From positions 2,666,001 through 2,730,000 of the forward strand of contig NZ_LT671418.1 in assembly GCF_900130075.1 (NCBI RefSeq): a DNA stretch of 64,000 nucleotides, in the 5' to 3' direction. The notes under the pieces are model-generated. The model was not told the DNA's origin, ran no database searches, and worked only from the letters and a program-made list of their open reading frames with translations. This document shows positions 34,977 through 43,696 of the stretch, one piece after another (position 1 is the stretch's first letter; every line of letters begins with the position of its first letter). The position numbers were made by a program, and so were the translations under genes. The stretch comes from Herminiimonas arsenitoxidans (GTDB lineage Bacteria > Pseudomonadota > Gammaproteobacteria > Burkholderiales > Burkholderiaceae_D).

Positions 34977-36146
34977 TTAAGCGTTGGATCGCTCTTCATT
35001 TGGAAAAGCAATGGCCGCAACGATGATCAACACACACAGCGCACCCAAGGCCTGCAACATCAGCGTGAAGCCGCCGCGCTCATGCAGCATTGCAACCAGT
35101 CCGACCGAGGCACCCGCTGCGGTAAATCCTAGGAAGTAACGTACCGAGTAAGCGCGCGAGCGCCATTCGTCGCTGGTGTACTTGCCTATCATTGCGTCGT
35201 TGACGGTGATTTGTCCAAAGATGCCGATGATGATGCCGATGCAGACCAAAACCAGCGGGATGCCGGACAAGGATGCGCCGAGGAAAAGCAGTGGTGCAAG
35301 TACCACGGCCAGTGGCAGGAACAAGGTTTTGAGCGAATGCTTGTCGAGTAAGTGTCCGATCGCATATTGTGCAAATGCGCCGAACACATAGGTGCCCGCA
35401 GCGATGAGGCCGATCAGCGCGGTATTGCTCGTCAGGTCAGCCAAGCGTTCTGTGAACAGTTTAGGCAATGCCACCGTGAGCGCATTGAACGTGGTGGAGC
35501 TGGCAATGATGGTGATGATGAGTGCGACGATCACGCGCCACATCGCATCTTTCGATACGCGTGCCGTGGTGGTGCTGGCCGCCTTGCGACTGCCGCGTGC
35601 TTCGTGTTTGACCTTGCTCATGAAGAAGATGCCAGCCATTACTGCAGCGAGACCCGGCAACACAAACGCCCAGCGCCAGCCTATGTATTGGCAGACCACG
35701 CCGGTGATGAGTGCAGACGTCGCAACACCGAGATTGCCCCACACACCATTGATGCCGACTTCGCGACCGAGCTTGTCGGCATGCGCAACCAGCATTGCGG
35801 TGCCGACCGGATGGTAGATCGCAGCGAACAGGCCGACGGCGAGCAAGGCGATGCTCAATTGTTGCGGCGACTGCGTCAAACCGACAGCCATCATCGCCAG
35901 ACCGATACCGATAAAAAAGATCACCATCATGTGCCGCCGACTCCAGCGGTCGCCCAGCCATCCAGTCAATAGCGAGCCAGCGCCGAAAGCGATAAAACCG
36001 GGCGTCGCATACGGCAGCAAGTCGGCGTAAGACATGCCGAAGACAGGTGCCATGACGATGACCGCTGCGGCGAAGACCAGCATCGCGTAGTGATCGATGA
36101 AGTGGGCGATGTTCATGTAGAGAATGACGGTGCGGGGATTATTCAT
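34977..36146 (-). CDS. MFS transporter, fosmidomycin-resistance-like group
   Basis: 389 aa with about 12 membrane helices. Motif A-like GWLGDRWSRRHMM between helices 2 and 3, and GLFAAIYHPVGTAML in helix 4, a stretch typical of the Fsr/CynX-like sugar-phosphate or drug exporters. Substrate not determinable. Divergent from an AraC-type regulator across 118 bp that contains an inverted repeat, suggesting control by it. Confidence 0.83.
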   Translation of the reverse strand: MNNPRTVILYMNIAHFIDHYAMLVFAAAVIVMAPVFGMSYADLLPYATPGFIAFGAGSLLTGWLGDRWSRRHMMVIFFIGIGLAMMAVGLTQSPQQLSIALLAVGLFAAIYHPVGTAMLVAHADKLGREVGINGVWGNLGVATSALITGVVCQYIGWRWAFVLPGLAAVMAGIFFMSKVKHEARGSRKAASTTTARVSKDAMWRVIVALIITIIASSTTFNALTVALPKLFTERLADLTSNTALIGLIAAGTYVFGAFAQYAIGHLLDKHSLKTLFLPLAVVLAPLLFLGASLSGIPLVLVCIGIIIGIFGQITVNDAMIGKYTSDEWRSRAYSVRYFLGFTAAGASVGLVAMLHERGGFTLMLQALGALCVLIIVAAIAFPNEERSNA

Positions 36147-36150
36147 TTGC

Positions 36151-36181
36151 CTAACCTTTCTAAAATAGCCTAGCTAGGTTA
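36151..36181. promoter_or_regulatory. Inverted repeat between MFS and AraC genes
   Basis: TAACCT (36152-36157) and AGGTTA (36176-36181) flank the internal palindrome CCTAGCTAGG (36169-36178). Placed 5-35 bp before the MFS start codon, it fits an operator in the divergent promoter region. Confidence 0.4.
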
Positions 36182-36264
36182 ATCTGACTGTTCATCGACG
36201 GGGCGACAACTAACATCGCTTACACGCCAATTCTTAGTCGTATTTTTGGGTTTGAGAGGAAGAA

Positions 36265-37011
36265 ATGATCGTTGGAGCCACCGCTTACGCACGCGGCACG
36301 CATTTGGGATTGCACGTACATCGCGAGGCGCAATTGCTGTTTGCATCCAGCGGCATCATGCAGGTGACGACGCCCAAAGGTCGCTGGCTGGTGCCGCCTG
36401 CGCGCGCAGTCTGGTTGCCGCCGGGGATAGAACACGCGGTCGATGTGCTGGCTGATATTCAGATGCGTGCCTTGCTGGTGCCTGCGGATTGGTTGGCAAC
36501 ACATCCCGAAGCGCCACGATTGCAGCGCGAATTCGTCGTCGCAGTCGGCCCCTTGTTGCGCGAGACGATACTCGCCGCATTCAAGCAAGGTTCACATCCC
36601 AAGCGCATCGATCTATTGGTGGAGCTAGCCTTGTTCGAACTCGCCGAGGATGAAGATGCTGCGACCTTCATGCCTTTGCCGACTGATCCGCGCGCACGGC
36701 GCGTGGCTGAAATGATCCTGGCCGATCCAGCCAACGACCGCGAACTGGAAATCCTCGCGCACACTGCCGGCGCATCAGCACGCACGATCACGCGCTTGTT
36801 TCCAGCGGAAACCAATTTGACGTTCAAGGAGTGGCGACAACGCGCGCGCATCATGTCTGCAGTCGAAGCTTTGGGTCGCGGTGGTTTGTCGATCAAGCAG
36901 ATATCGGCACAACTGGGATTCAGCAGCGTCGCGGCTTTTGGTCATGCGTTTCGGCAGATCATGGGGATGACACCGAGCGAGATGGTGCGGAGATCGGGAG
37001 CCAAGGATTAA
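36265..37011 (+). CDS. AraC-family regulator with cupin N-terminus (NimR-like)
   Basis: 248 aa. The N-terminal cupin (HLGLHVHREAQLLFASSG, VPPARAVWLPPGIEHAVDV) is followed by a C-terminal double helix-turn-helix (ELEILAHTAGASARTITRLF; LSIKQISAQLGFSSVAAFGH ending in the AraC signature). AGAGGA precedes the ATG. The layout matches NimR/YeaM, which controls a divergent MFS exporter gene; the same arrangement is present here. Confidence 0.88.
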   Translation: MIVGATAYARGTHLGLHVHREAQLLFASSGIMQVTTPKGRWLVPPARAVWLPPGIEHAVDVLADIQMRALLVPADWLATHPEAPRLQREFVVAVGPLLRETILAAFKQGSHPKRIDLLVELALFELAEDEDAATFMPLPTDPRARRVAEMILADPANDRELEILAHTAGASARTITRLFPAETNLTFKEWRQRARIMSAVEALGRGGLSIKQISAQLGFSSVAAFGHAFRQIMGMTPSEMVRRSGAKD

Positions 37012-37018
37012 GTGCTGG

Positions 37019-37058
37019 TGAAAAAATGGCACCGAAGCTGAGTGCCATCGGTGCCATT
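37019..37058 (-). terminator. Terminator of the HpxZ/LIV transporter operon
   Basis: AATGGCACCGA (37025-37035) pairs perfectly with TCGGTGCCATT (37048-37058); on the minus strand the stem runs into six T. It also separates the operon from the convergent AraC gene. Confidence 0.88.
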
Positions 37059-37075
37059 GAATGAAATTTCGTAGT

Positions 37076-37459
37076 TTATGCAGACATCAAGGACACATGC
37101 GCCGCCACGATGCGCCAGCCTTGCGGCAGACGCAGCCATGTATGACTTTGACGGCCGATACGTGTTTCGCCTTTGCGGGTGAACTCGGTATTGGCGGTGG
37201 CGTAGTCGCGACCGTAAGTCGTGATGACGGTGTTGACCAGATCGCGCTCCAGTCCCTTGGATGGACGCGCAAGGCGGAATGCCTGGATCGCGTCGTAGCC
37301 CAGCAGATTTTCTCCGACACCGTAGCGTAGCGTGTGCGGACTGTTCCAGAACAACTCATCGAGTACGGCGACATCATTGCCGGTGAGTGCTGCTTCATAA
37401 CGCATGAATGCAGCAGTCACTTCGGCAACGACTTCCGGCAAATTGATTTCGTGTTCCAT
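37076..37459 (-). CDS. HpxZ/AtzH-like small protein (DUF3225), copy 1
   Basis: 127 aa, NTF2-like fold. Recognised by [36 protein letters not shown], and the end [20 protein letters not shown]. HpxZ is linked with oxalurate (allantoin) breakdown; the related AtzH sits next to the amidase AtzE in cyanuric-acid catabolism. Here it is the last gene of an operon for a LIV-type transporter, 24 bp after the fused permease/ATPase gene, and an amidase gene is ~6 kb away in the same cluster. The paralogue at 53188-53571 is directly coupled to an amidase. Exact reaction unknown. Confidence 0.82.
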   Translation of the reverse strand: MEHEINLPEVVAEVTAAFMRYEAALTGNDVAVLDELFWNSPHTLRYGVGENLLGYDAIQAFRLARPSKGLERDLVNTVITTYGRDYATANTEFTRKGETRIGRQSHTWLRLPQGWRIVAAHVSLMSA

Positions 37460-37483
37460 CTTGCTTGTCCCTTTTTATATTCG

Positions 37484-39982
37484 TTAGTGTCCGCCAAGAT
37501 AAGCCTTGGCCAATCCATCATTGCTGGCGATTTCCGCTGCTGTTCCTTGCGCCGCAACACGTCCGCCTTCGATCACATACGCGCGGTCGGCCAGCGCCAG
37601 GGCCAGAGCTGCCATTTGATCCACCAGCAATATCGTCATGTTCTCGGCACGTAGTCTATCCAATGCAGCAAACAATTCGGCGATTATCTTGGGTGCCAGA
37701 CCAAGCGATGGTTCATCCAGCAGCAAAATCCGTGGCCGTGACATCAGACCGCGCGCCACTGCCAGCATCTGTTGCTCGCCACCGGAGAGCAGGCCGGCAC
37801 GTTGATGCAAGCGTTCGCGCAAACGTGGGAAACGCGTCAGCATTTCTTCGACGCGCGTGTTCATGTCTTGCGGATACAAGAAAGCGCCCAGTCGAATGTT
37901 ATCCAATACCGACAAATCTTTAAACACTTGTCGTCCTTCCGGCACCAGCACCAAACCTTTGGCGACGATGGCGTCTGCCGACAATTTGCTTAATTCGCTA
38001 CCTTCAAAATGGATGCCGCCGCTGACTGGTCTATGCAAACCGGCGAGTGCGCGCATCAAGGTTGATTTGCCGGCACCGTTGGCACCCAGTAGCGCCACCA
38101 TCTCACCGCGTTTGACCTGGATGTTGATGCCTTGCAGTACAGGTTCTGCGCCGTAGCCGGTTACCAGATCGCCGACGCCGAGTACTTCTTCTCCCGTAAC
38201 GACTCTATGTACGCGTTTGGAAATATCGCTGCTATCCATATTGGCGTCGCCCAGATAAGCCTGACGCACAGCAGGATCGTTCTGGATATCGGTCGGTGTG
38301 CCTACTGCCAATCGTTTGCCTGCATCCAGCACTACGATTTGGTCACAGATATCCATTACTAAAGTCATATCGTGTTCGACCACGACAACACTGATGCCTG
38401 CGGCGGCTATGCGTCGCAACAGCGCGGCCAGTTGTACTTTGTCTTCGGTCGAGAGACCGGCGGCCGGTTCATCCAGTAAAAGAACATCCGGGTCGGTAGC
38501 GAGTGCGCGTGCGATTTCTACCAAGCGTCTATCGACATGCGCGAGATCTGCCGCAGGTGTATCGGTTGCGCCGAAGTAGCCGCAGTAAGCCAGCAACTGT
38601 TGACTCAAGTTGCGCACGCTAGATGTGTTGAAGCGTGTCGTGTCGAGCAAGTGTCCCAGCTTGCCGCGACTCATCGCGAGCGCTACATTGTCCTCGACGC
38701 TGAGGGTGCCGAATAATTCTGAAGTTTGATACGTACGCGCAATCCCTGTTCTGGCAATCGCATAAGCATTTTTGCCTTGCAAGGCTGCGCCATCCAGACT
38801 GAAGCCGCCCTTGGTCGGTTGATAGAAACCACTGAGCATATTCAGCGCAGTGGTTTTACCCGCGCCGTTCGGACCGATCAAGCCGGTAATGGCAGCCGGT
38901 TTGACTTCAAAGCTCAGATCGGTGACTGCACGCACGCCGCCGAACACCATGCTGAGTGCATCGGTACGCAGTGTGCGACGTGGACGCGAGGTGAGTGCCA
39001 TGTCCGCTGCATTTGCATGGCTGGCAGAAGTTTGTTTTTGCGTGCGACGTGGTTTGCCGAGTTGACGCAATGCACCGACGACGCCATCCGGCGCGACCCA
39101 CAGAACCAGCAGCAACAATGTGCCGAAGAACAGCAAACGATATTCTGCCAAGCCTGACAACAACTCAGGCAGCAAGCCGACGATCAGCGCGCCGACCAGT
39201 GGTCCGGCAACGGAACCAGCACCGCCGACGACCACGATCAATACGAACAAGATCGATTGCATGAAGCCGAAACTATCTGGTGTGACGAATGCAGATAAAG
39301 GTGCAAACAATCCGCCAGCCAATCCTGCCAGCATCGCCGAGACGACAAACGCAGCCGTCTTGATCGTGAGTGGATTGAGGCCTATCGATTCGGCGGCGGT
39401 TTCGCTATCCTTCACTGCGCGCATGGCTGCGCCCCAGGTGCCGTTCGCAAGACGAGAAAATGCAATGAAGAGAACCGCGGCCGTGATCAGTGCAAGTAAT
39501 GCGATCCCTGTTTCACCAGCGACGAGGCCGCCAAAGCTGGGTGCTGCGATGCCCATGATGCCGTTCTGTCCGCCGGTCAGTCCGCGCATTTCCACTATGC
39601 CGTGCTGCACGATGAAGCTGAACGCGATGGTGATCATCGCTAAGTACGGACCTTTGACACGCAATGCAGGCAAGGCAAGCAACAAGCCGAAGACGCCGGA
39701 TATCAGCGCAGCGACTGGCCATGCGAGCCAGAAACTCCAACCCATGCTGGTCGTCAATATGGCGACCGCATAAGCACCGATGGCATAGAAGCCGACATGG
39801 CCGAACGAGACTTGTCCGGTGAGGCCGAGCAAGACGTTCAAGCCGATACCGACTATTGCCGTGAGTGCGATGCTGGCCAGCACGAAGACATAGTAGCCAT
39901 TCAGTCCAAGAGCAAGACCGCAGGCCGCGGCAAGAAATACAAGTGTGAGCGCGAGCTGCGATGGAAAAGAAAATTGCTTCAT
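37484..39982 (-). CDS. LIV-type ABC transporter: permease (LivM) fused to both ATPases (LivG, LivF)
   Basis: 832 aa, three normally separate subunits in one chain. Residues 1-~315: LivM permease (GLNVLLGLTGQVSFGHVGFY). Residues ~335-590: LivG ATPase with Walker A GPNGAGKTT (G370) and Walker B VLLLDEPAAGLS, but the C-loop reads LAHVDRRLVEIARAL (~480-494) where LivG normally has L-x-Y-G-Q-Q-R-R. Residues ~605-832: LivF ATPase with Walker A GANGAGKST (~633) and intact LLSGGEQQMLAVARGL. It imports an amino acid, amide or ureide-like solute with the LivH and binding-protein genes upstream. ATGA overlap with livH. No frameshift is seen. Confidence 0.9.
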   Translation of the reverse strand: MKQFSFPSQLALTLVFLAAACGLALGLNGYYVFVLASIALTAIVGIGLNVLLGLTGQVSFGHVGFYAIGAYAVAILTTSMGWSFWLAWPVAALISGVFGLLLALPALRVKGPYLAMITIAFSFIVQHGIVEMRGLTGGQNGIMGIAAPSFGGLVAGETGIALLALITAAVLFIAFSRLANGTWGAAMRAVKDSETAAESIGLNPLTIKTAAFVVSAMLAGLAGGLFAPLSAFVTPDSFGFMQSILFVLIVVVGGAGSVAGPLVGALIVGLLPELLSGLAEYRLLFFGTLLLLVLWVAPDGVVGALRQLGKPRRTQKQTSASHANAADMALTSRPRRTLRTDALSMVFGGVRAVTDLSFEVKPAAITGLIGPNGAGKTTALNMLSGFYQPTKGGFSLDGAALQGKNAYAIARTGIARTYQTSELFGTLSVEDNVALAMSRGKLGHLLDTTRFNTSSVRNLSQQLLAYCGYFGATDTPAADLAHVDRRLVEIARALATDPDVLLLDEPAAGLSTEDKVQLAALLRRIAAAGISVVVVEHDMTLVMDICDQIVVLDAGKRLAVGTPTDIQNDPAVRQAYLGDANMDSSDISKRVHRVVTGEEVLGVGDLVTGYGAEPVLQGINIQVKRGEMVALLGANGAGKSTLMRALAGLHRPVSGGIHFEGSELSKLSADAIVAKGLVLVPEGRQVFKDLSVLDNIRLGAFLYPQDMNTRVEEMLTRFPRLRERLHQRAGLLSGGEQQMLAVARGLMSRPRILLLDEPSLGLAPKIIAELFAALDRLRAENMTILLVDQMAALALALADRAYVIEGGRVAAQGTAAEIASNDGLAKAYLGGH

Positions 39983-40854
39983 ACTTTTTTAACCTCGTTT
40001 TGCCCAAACAGGCCGTTGGGCCGCACAGCCAGTACGACGATGACCAGCGCGAATGTAATGATCTGGGTATAACCGGAACCTAGCGACGATGTCACCAGCG
40101 CTTCGACGATGCCGAACAACAGACCGGCCAGCATGACGCCCCATGCACTCGTAATGCCGCCGAGGATGGCAACGGCAAATGCCTTCAAACCGAAGAGCGT
40201 GCCCATATCGGCATTCACGTTAAATAGTGGTGCGATCAAGATGCCGGCAACGCCAGCGAGTAGAGCGGAGAGTGCAAACGCGGCAGCGATGGTGCGCTTG
40301 ATCGGTATGCCCATCAGTTGTGCCGCCTGACGATTCTGTACCACCGCGAGCATCGCAATACCCCAACGCGTGCGGCGCGAGATCGTGTGCAGCAATGCCG
40401 CCAAGGCCAGTCCCAAAACAGGAATCAGCAATTGCAGCGGATAGACGCCCAGACCAATGCCACCGATTTCTATCGGTGTCATGGCCAGGTCGGAAGGCAA
40501 GCTGCGTGGTTCTTTGCCAAATGTATGCATCACCAGATTATCGAGAACGATGCCGAGCGCGACGGTGGACATTAGCCAGGCATTGGAGCCGCGACTGGCA
40601 AACGGACGTACCGCCAGCAACTCCACCAGCAAGCCATAAGCTGCACACAAGGCCAGTGCAAACACGATGGACAGCCACATCGGCAAGCCCAGTGTTTGCG
40701 TAAAACAAAAGCACAGTACTGCGCCCAGCATCATCGAACTGCCTTGCGCAAAATTGACTGTGCCGGACACGGCGTATGTGATGTAGAAGCCCAATGCGAG
40801 CAAGCCGTACATGCTTCCCAAACCGATACCGCTAATCAGTGCTGATAACAACAT
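39979..40854 (-). CDS. LIV-type ABC transporter permease (LivH), system 1
   Basis: 291 aa, 8-9 membrane segments. LivH hallmarks: GLGSMYGLLALGFYITYAV, VNFAQGSSMMLGA, and AFAVAILGGITSAWGVMLAG. Forms the membrane channel with the LivM part of the fused gene. GGAG precedes the ATG; stop overlaps the next start by 4 nt. Substrate unknown; these HAAT transporters also carry amides, urea and aromatic acids. Confidence 0.9.
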   Translation of the reverse strand: MLLSALISGIGLGSMYGLLALGFYITYAVSGTVNFAQGSSMMLGAVLCFCFTQTLGLPMWLSIVFALALCAAYGLLVELLAVRPFASRGSNAWLMSTVALGIVLDNLVMHTFGKEPRSLPSDLAMTPIEIGGIGLGVYPLQLLIPVLGLALAALLHTISRRTRWGIAMLAVVQNRQAAQLMGIPIKRTIAAAFALSALLAGVAGILIAPLFNVNADMGTLFGLKAFAVAILGGITSAWGVMLAGLLFGIVEALVTSSLGSGYTQIITFALVIVVLAVRPNGLFGQNEVKKV

Positions 40855-40931
40855 TTGTCATTCTCCGAGTCGTGCCATCTGCAAAGCTGGCAGGCATCAA
40901 GTGATGCACTGCCGCTACTTTGAGGATGTAT

Positions 40932-42116
40932 TTATTTCGCCAGACCGACAGGCAGGATGCGGTTGTCGATGAATTGCGCCCACACATAATCGTTCTCGCT
41001 GAGCGCGTCATGATTGGTCGGGCTGTATGGCTTGGTGTAGGTTTTGATCAAGCCTTCGTAACGGTCGATGCTCTCGAGTCCTTCACGAATGGCTTCTCTA
41101 TCGCTGGAACCTTTTTTTGTGATCGCCAGCGCCACCAGTTGCATGCCGTCATACGCATTTGCTACGCCGACAGCCGGTGTTATGTCGTCCGGGCCTTTGA
41201 CGTTGGGATATTTTGCTTTCAGCGCATTGATGACTTTTTCACCAACCGGCGATTGCTTGCCGAAGAAGCTATAGGTTTGTACGAAGTGCACGTTCTTTGC
41301 ATTCGGACCTGCCAGTTCGGTGAAGCGTCCGCCAGCCGGACCCCAGTGCGAAACGACCGGGACTTTCCAGTCCATGCGATCCAGCGATTTGACGACTTGT
41401 GCGGATGGTCCGACGTTGCCAACCATATAGAGCGTGTCGGCACCGGCTGCTTTCAGGCGATTGAGTTGCGGTACGACATCGATGTCACTGCCTTCGAATT
41501 TTTCAATACCGACTGGCTTGGTACCTTTTTCAGCGAGTGCTGCGACCAAGCCTTTTTCATTCGATTCGCCCCAAGGATTGTTGATCAGGATCAGACCGGC
41601 CTTGCTGGATTTGAAGGTTTTTTGCGCATATTGCACCATCGCTTTGTCGACAATCTCATCGACTGCGGATACGCGGAATACGTAATTCGGGCTTGCGCCA
41701 TTCTTGGTAATGCCAGTGCCAGCAGCCCATGGACCCATGAACGGTACTTTTTCCTGATTCACCAGCGGCACCATCGCCATCGATACCGGCGTGTCCAGTC
41801 CACCGAAGATCACGGAGACTTTTTCCTTGTAGATTAGTTCGCGTGCAGCGATCACGCCTTTGGCTGGATTGCCTTCGTCATCGCGACGTACCAGCTCTAT
41901 CTTGCGTCCTCCCAACAGACCGCCTTTGGCATTGATCTCATCAATAGCCACGCTGAGCCCGCGTGCAATTGCTTCGCCTGCTTGAGCCGATTGTCCTGAC
42001 AAAGCGGTGACCAGACCGATCTTGATTGGGTCGGCGGCGAATGCGGTCGGTATGAAAGCGCTGCATGCAACGAGCGTGCAGGCGGCGGCGAAAGTGCGGC
42101 GGGTAAATCTAATCAT
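40932..42116 (-). CDS. LIV-type ABC transporter substrate-binding protein, system 1
   Basis: 394 aa, type I periplasmic binding fold. Signal peptide 1-28 (AFA-AD, with an RR pair near the N-terminus), mature start PIKIGLVTALSGQSAQAGEA, then INAKGGLLGGRKIELVRRD and GGLDTPVSMAMVPLVN. ATG 42116 with AGAGGA at 8 nt is preferred over the longer frame. First gene of the minus-strand operon binding protein - livH - livMGF fusion - hpxZ-like, divergent from the catabolic operon at 42302. Confidence 0.9.
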   Translation of the reverse strand: MIRFTRRTFAAACTLVACSAFIPTAFAADPIKIGLVTALSGQSAQAGEAIARGLSVAIDEINAKGGLLGGRKIELVRRDDEGNPAKGVIAARELIYKEKVSVIFGGLDTPVSMAMVPLVNQEKVPFMGPWAAGTGITKNGASPNYVFRVSAVDEIVDKAMVQYAQKTFKSSKAGLILINNPWGESNEKGLVAALAEKGTKPVGIEKFEGSDIDVVPQLNRLKAAGADTLYMVGNVGPSAQVVKSLDRMDWKVPVVSHWGPAGGRFTELAGPNAKNVHFVQTYSFFGKQSPVGEKVINALKAKYPNVKGPDDITPAVGVANAYDGMQLVALAITKKGSSDREAIREGLESIDRYEGLIKTYTKPYSPTNHDALSENDYVWAQFIDNRILPVGLAK

Positions 42117-42301
42117 GATGGTTCCTCTCGGTGAGATTAAGGAAATGGAATGCCCGGCACGACTTATGCAAGGTGTGTGCCATCGCAACAAAATGATGTT
42201 CATTTCATTGGCAATTTATTGACTGTATTGCCGACAATTTGCAGAAAAAGCGATTTGGTCTGTTTAAACAGCGCACAAGAACTGTGCGAACACTGGAGAA
42301 A
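42117..42301. promoter_or_regulatory. Divergent promoter region of cluster A
   Basis: 185 bp between the transporter operon (-) and the catabolic operon (+). It contains an imperfect inverted repeat TTGGCAA (42208-42214) / TTGCCGA (42228-42234), a candidate site for the GntR regulator encoded at the end of the right-hand operon. Promoter hexamers are not clear. Confidence 0.4.
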
Positions 42302-42739
42302 ATGATGCAGCACGCACCACTAGGCAGCACGCAAGTACAAGCCACCGAGGCAGCAGCAGTTGTAGATGAATATCTGCGCTTGCTGATGATTCCAAATCCC
42401 GAAGCCGCGCGTCGTTTGACGGCGGCTGATTTGGTCATTCGTTTTACCGGCGGACGATTGATGCAGGAGCCGGCAGAATGCGCGCGCTTCAATGCTGCGC
42501 GTTATAGCTGGGTCAAGAAACGTATCGAGAGTACGGAAGTCGTTGTCGGTGGCACGCCGCAGCACACGATTGTTTACAGCTACGGGACTTTGTATGGCGC
42601 GTGGCCGGACGGCAGCACATTTGAAGGTAATCGTTATGTGGACCGCTATGTAGTGCGCGATGGCTTGATCGTACAAATGGATGTCTGGAACGACAGCGCG
42701 GAATGGTTGCTGGTGCGCGCAGGTTTGGCGGTGCTATGA
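42302..42739 (+). CDS. NTF2/SnoaL-like protein
   Basis: 145 aa. A compact cone-shaped fold is suggested by VVDEYLRLLMIPNPEAARRL, ADLVIRFTGG, and GNRYVDRYVVRDGLIVQMDV at the C-terminus, the usual NTF2-like pattern. Distantly similar in plan to the HpxZ/AtzH proteins of this cluster but not the same family. GGAG precedes paired ATGs at 42302 and 42305; the second has better spacing. Stop overlaps the next start (ATGA). Could be a small isomerase, hydrolase or a partner of the downstream enzymes. Confidence 0.78.
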   Translation: MMQHAPLGSTQVQATEAAAVVDEYLRLLMIPNPEAARRLTAADLVIRFTGGRLMQEPAECARFNAARYSWVKKRIESTEVVVGGTPQHTIVYSYGTLYGAWPDGSTFEGNRYVDRYVVRDGLIVQMDVWNDSAEWLLVRAGLAVL

Positions 42740-43683
42740 CGACGCGCGATTCCACCATCATGAATGCGTTTGCGCCATTAAATACGCACCAGCGCTTTCC
42801 CTATTCGGCAATTACGCAGCGACCACAGTACCGCTGGCCGAACGGTGCAGGTCTGGCTGTCTATATAGGTTTCAACATCGAACACTTTGCTTTCGGCGAA
42901 GGCATGGGCGCAAAACTAGGCCCGGCTTGCCCGGAACCGGATGTATTGAATTACGCCTGGCGCGAATACGGCAATCGCGTCGGCGCATGGCGCTGTCTGG
43001 AGTTGTTCGATGCGCTTGGCTTGCCAGCCGGTGTGTTGGCGAATACCGCTCTGTATGATCACTGCCCGGAATTGATCGCTGCTTTTGTCGCGCGGGGCGA
43101 TGAACTGATAGGACATGGACATACGAATGCGCGGCAGCAGGGCACGTTCCCCGAACAGGAAGAACGCTTGCTGCTGGAACATTGTCGCGAGCGCATGCTG
43201 GCTGAAAGCGGTAGCGCACCAGGCGGCTGGTTATCACCGTGGATTTCAGAGAGTCTGGTCACGCCGGATCTGCTGGCAGAAGCCGGTTATCGCTACACCT
43301 TGAACTGGTGTCACGACGATCAACCGATACGGATGAATACACGTAGCGGCAAGTCGCTGTGGTCGCTGCCGTATCCGCAAGAGGTGAATGACATCCCGAT
43401 GATCATTGCGCGACAAATGGACGGCAAGGATTTTGCGCAACTGATCGTCGACAACTTCGATGAAATGCTGGAGCAATCCAAGCAGCAGCCTTTAGTCATG
43501 GGCATCGCGCTGCATCCTTATCTGATTGGTCAGCCATATCGTTTGCGCCATTTGCGCGCTGCACTGACGCATCTCACACGCGCTCGTGACCAAGTCTGGT
43601 TTACCACGCCGGGCGCGATCTGCGACTACGTCGATACCCTGGACGTACTCAAAACCAACGAACAACTTATTCAACATATATAG
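42736..43683 (+). CDS. NodB-fold hydrolase of the PuuE allantoinase / cyclic imidase group
   Basis: 315 aa. Polysaccharide-deacetylase superfamily, but with the features of the PuuE/cyclic imidase branch: GLAVYIGFNIEHFAFGEG in place of the DD metal motif of true deacetylases, GDELIGHGHTNARQQG with conserved His, GWLSPWISES, and HPYLIGQPYRL near the C-terminus. Such enzymes open cyclic amides (allantoin, succinimide, dihydrouracil-like rings). Translationally coupled to the NTF2-like gene and followed 13 bp later by an amidase, which fits ring opening followed by hydrolysis of the open-chain amide. Confidence 0.82.
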   Translation: MTTRDSTIMNAFAPLNTHQRFPYSAITQRPQYRWPNGAGLAVYIGFNIEHFAFGEGMGAKLGPACPEPDVLNYAWREYGNRVGAWRCLELFDALGLPAGVLANTALYDHCPELIAAFVARGDELIGHGHTNARQQGTFPEQEERLLLEHCRERMLAESGSAPGGWLSPWISESLVTPDLLAEAGYRYTLNWCHDDQPIRMNTRSGKSLWSLPYPQEVNDIPMIIARQMDGKDFAQLIVDNFDEMLEQSKQQPLVMGIALHPYLIGQPYRLRHLRAALTHLTRARDQVWFTTPGAICDYVDTLDVLKTNEQLIQHI

Positions 43684-43696
43684 ACGGAGCATTTGC

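Noticed and set aside
42736..43683. Polysaccharide (chitin or peptidoglycan) deacetylase
   Set aside because: The catalytic Asp-Asp pair is replaced by the NIEHF pattern of the PuuE/cyclic-imidase group, there is no signal peptide, and the neighbours are amide-hydrolysing enzymes.
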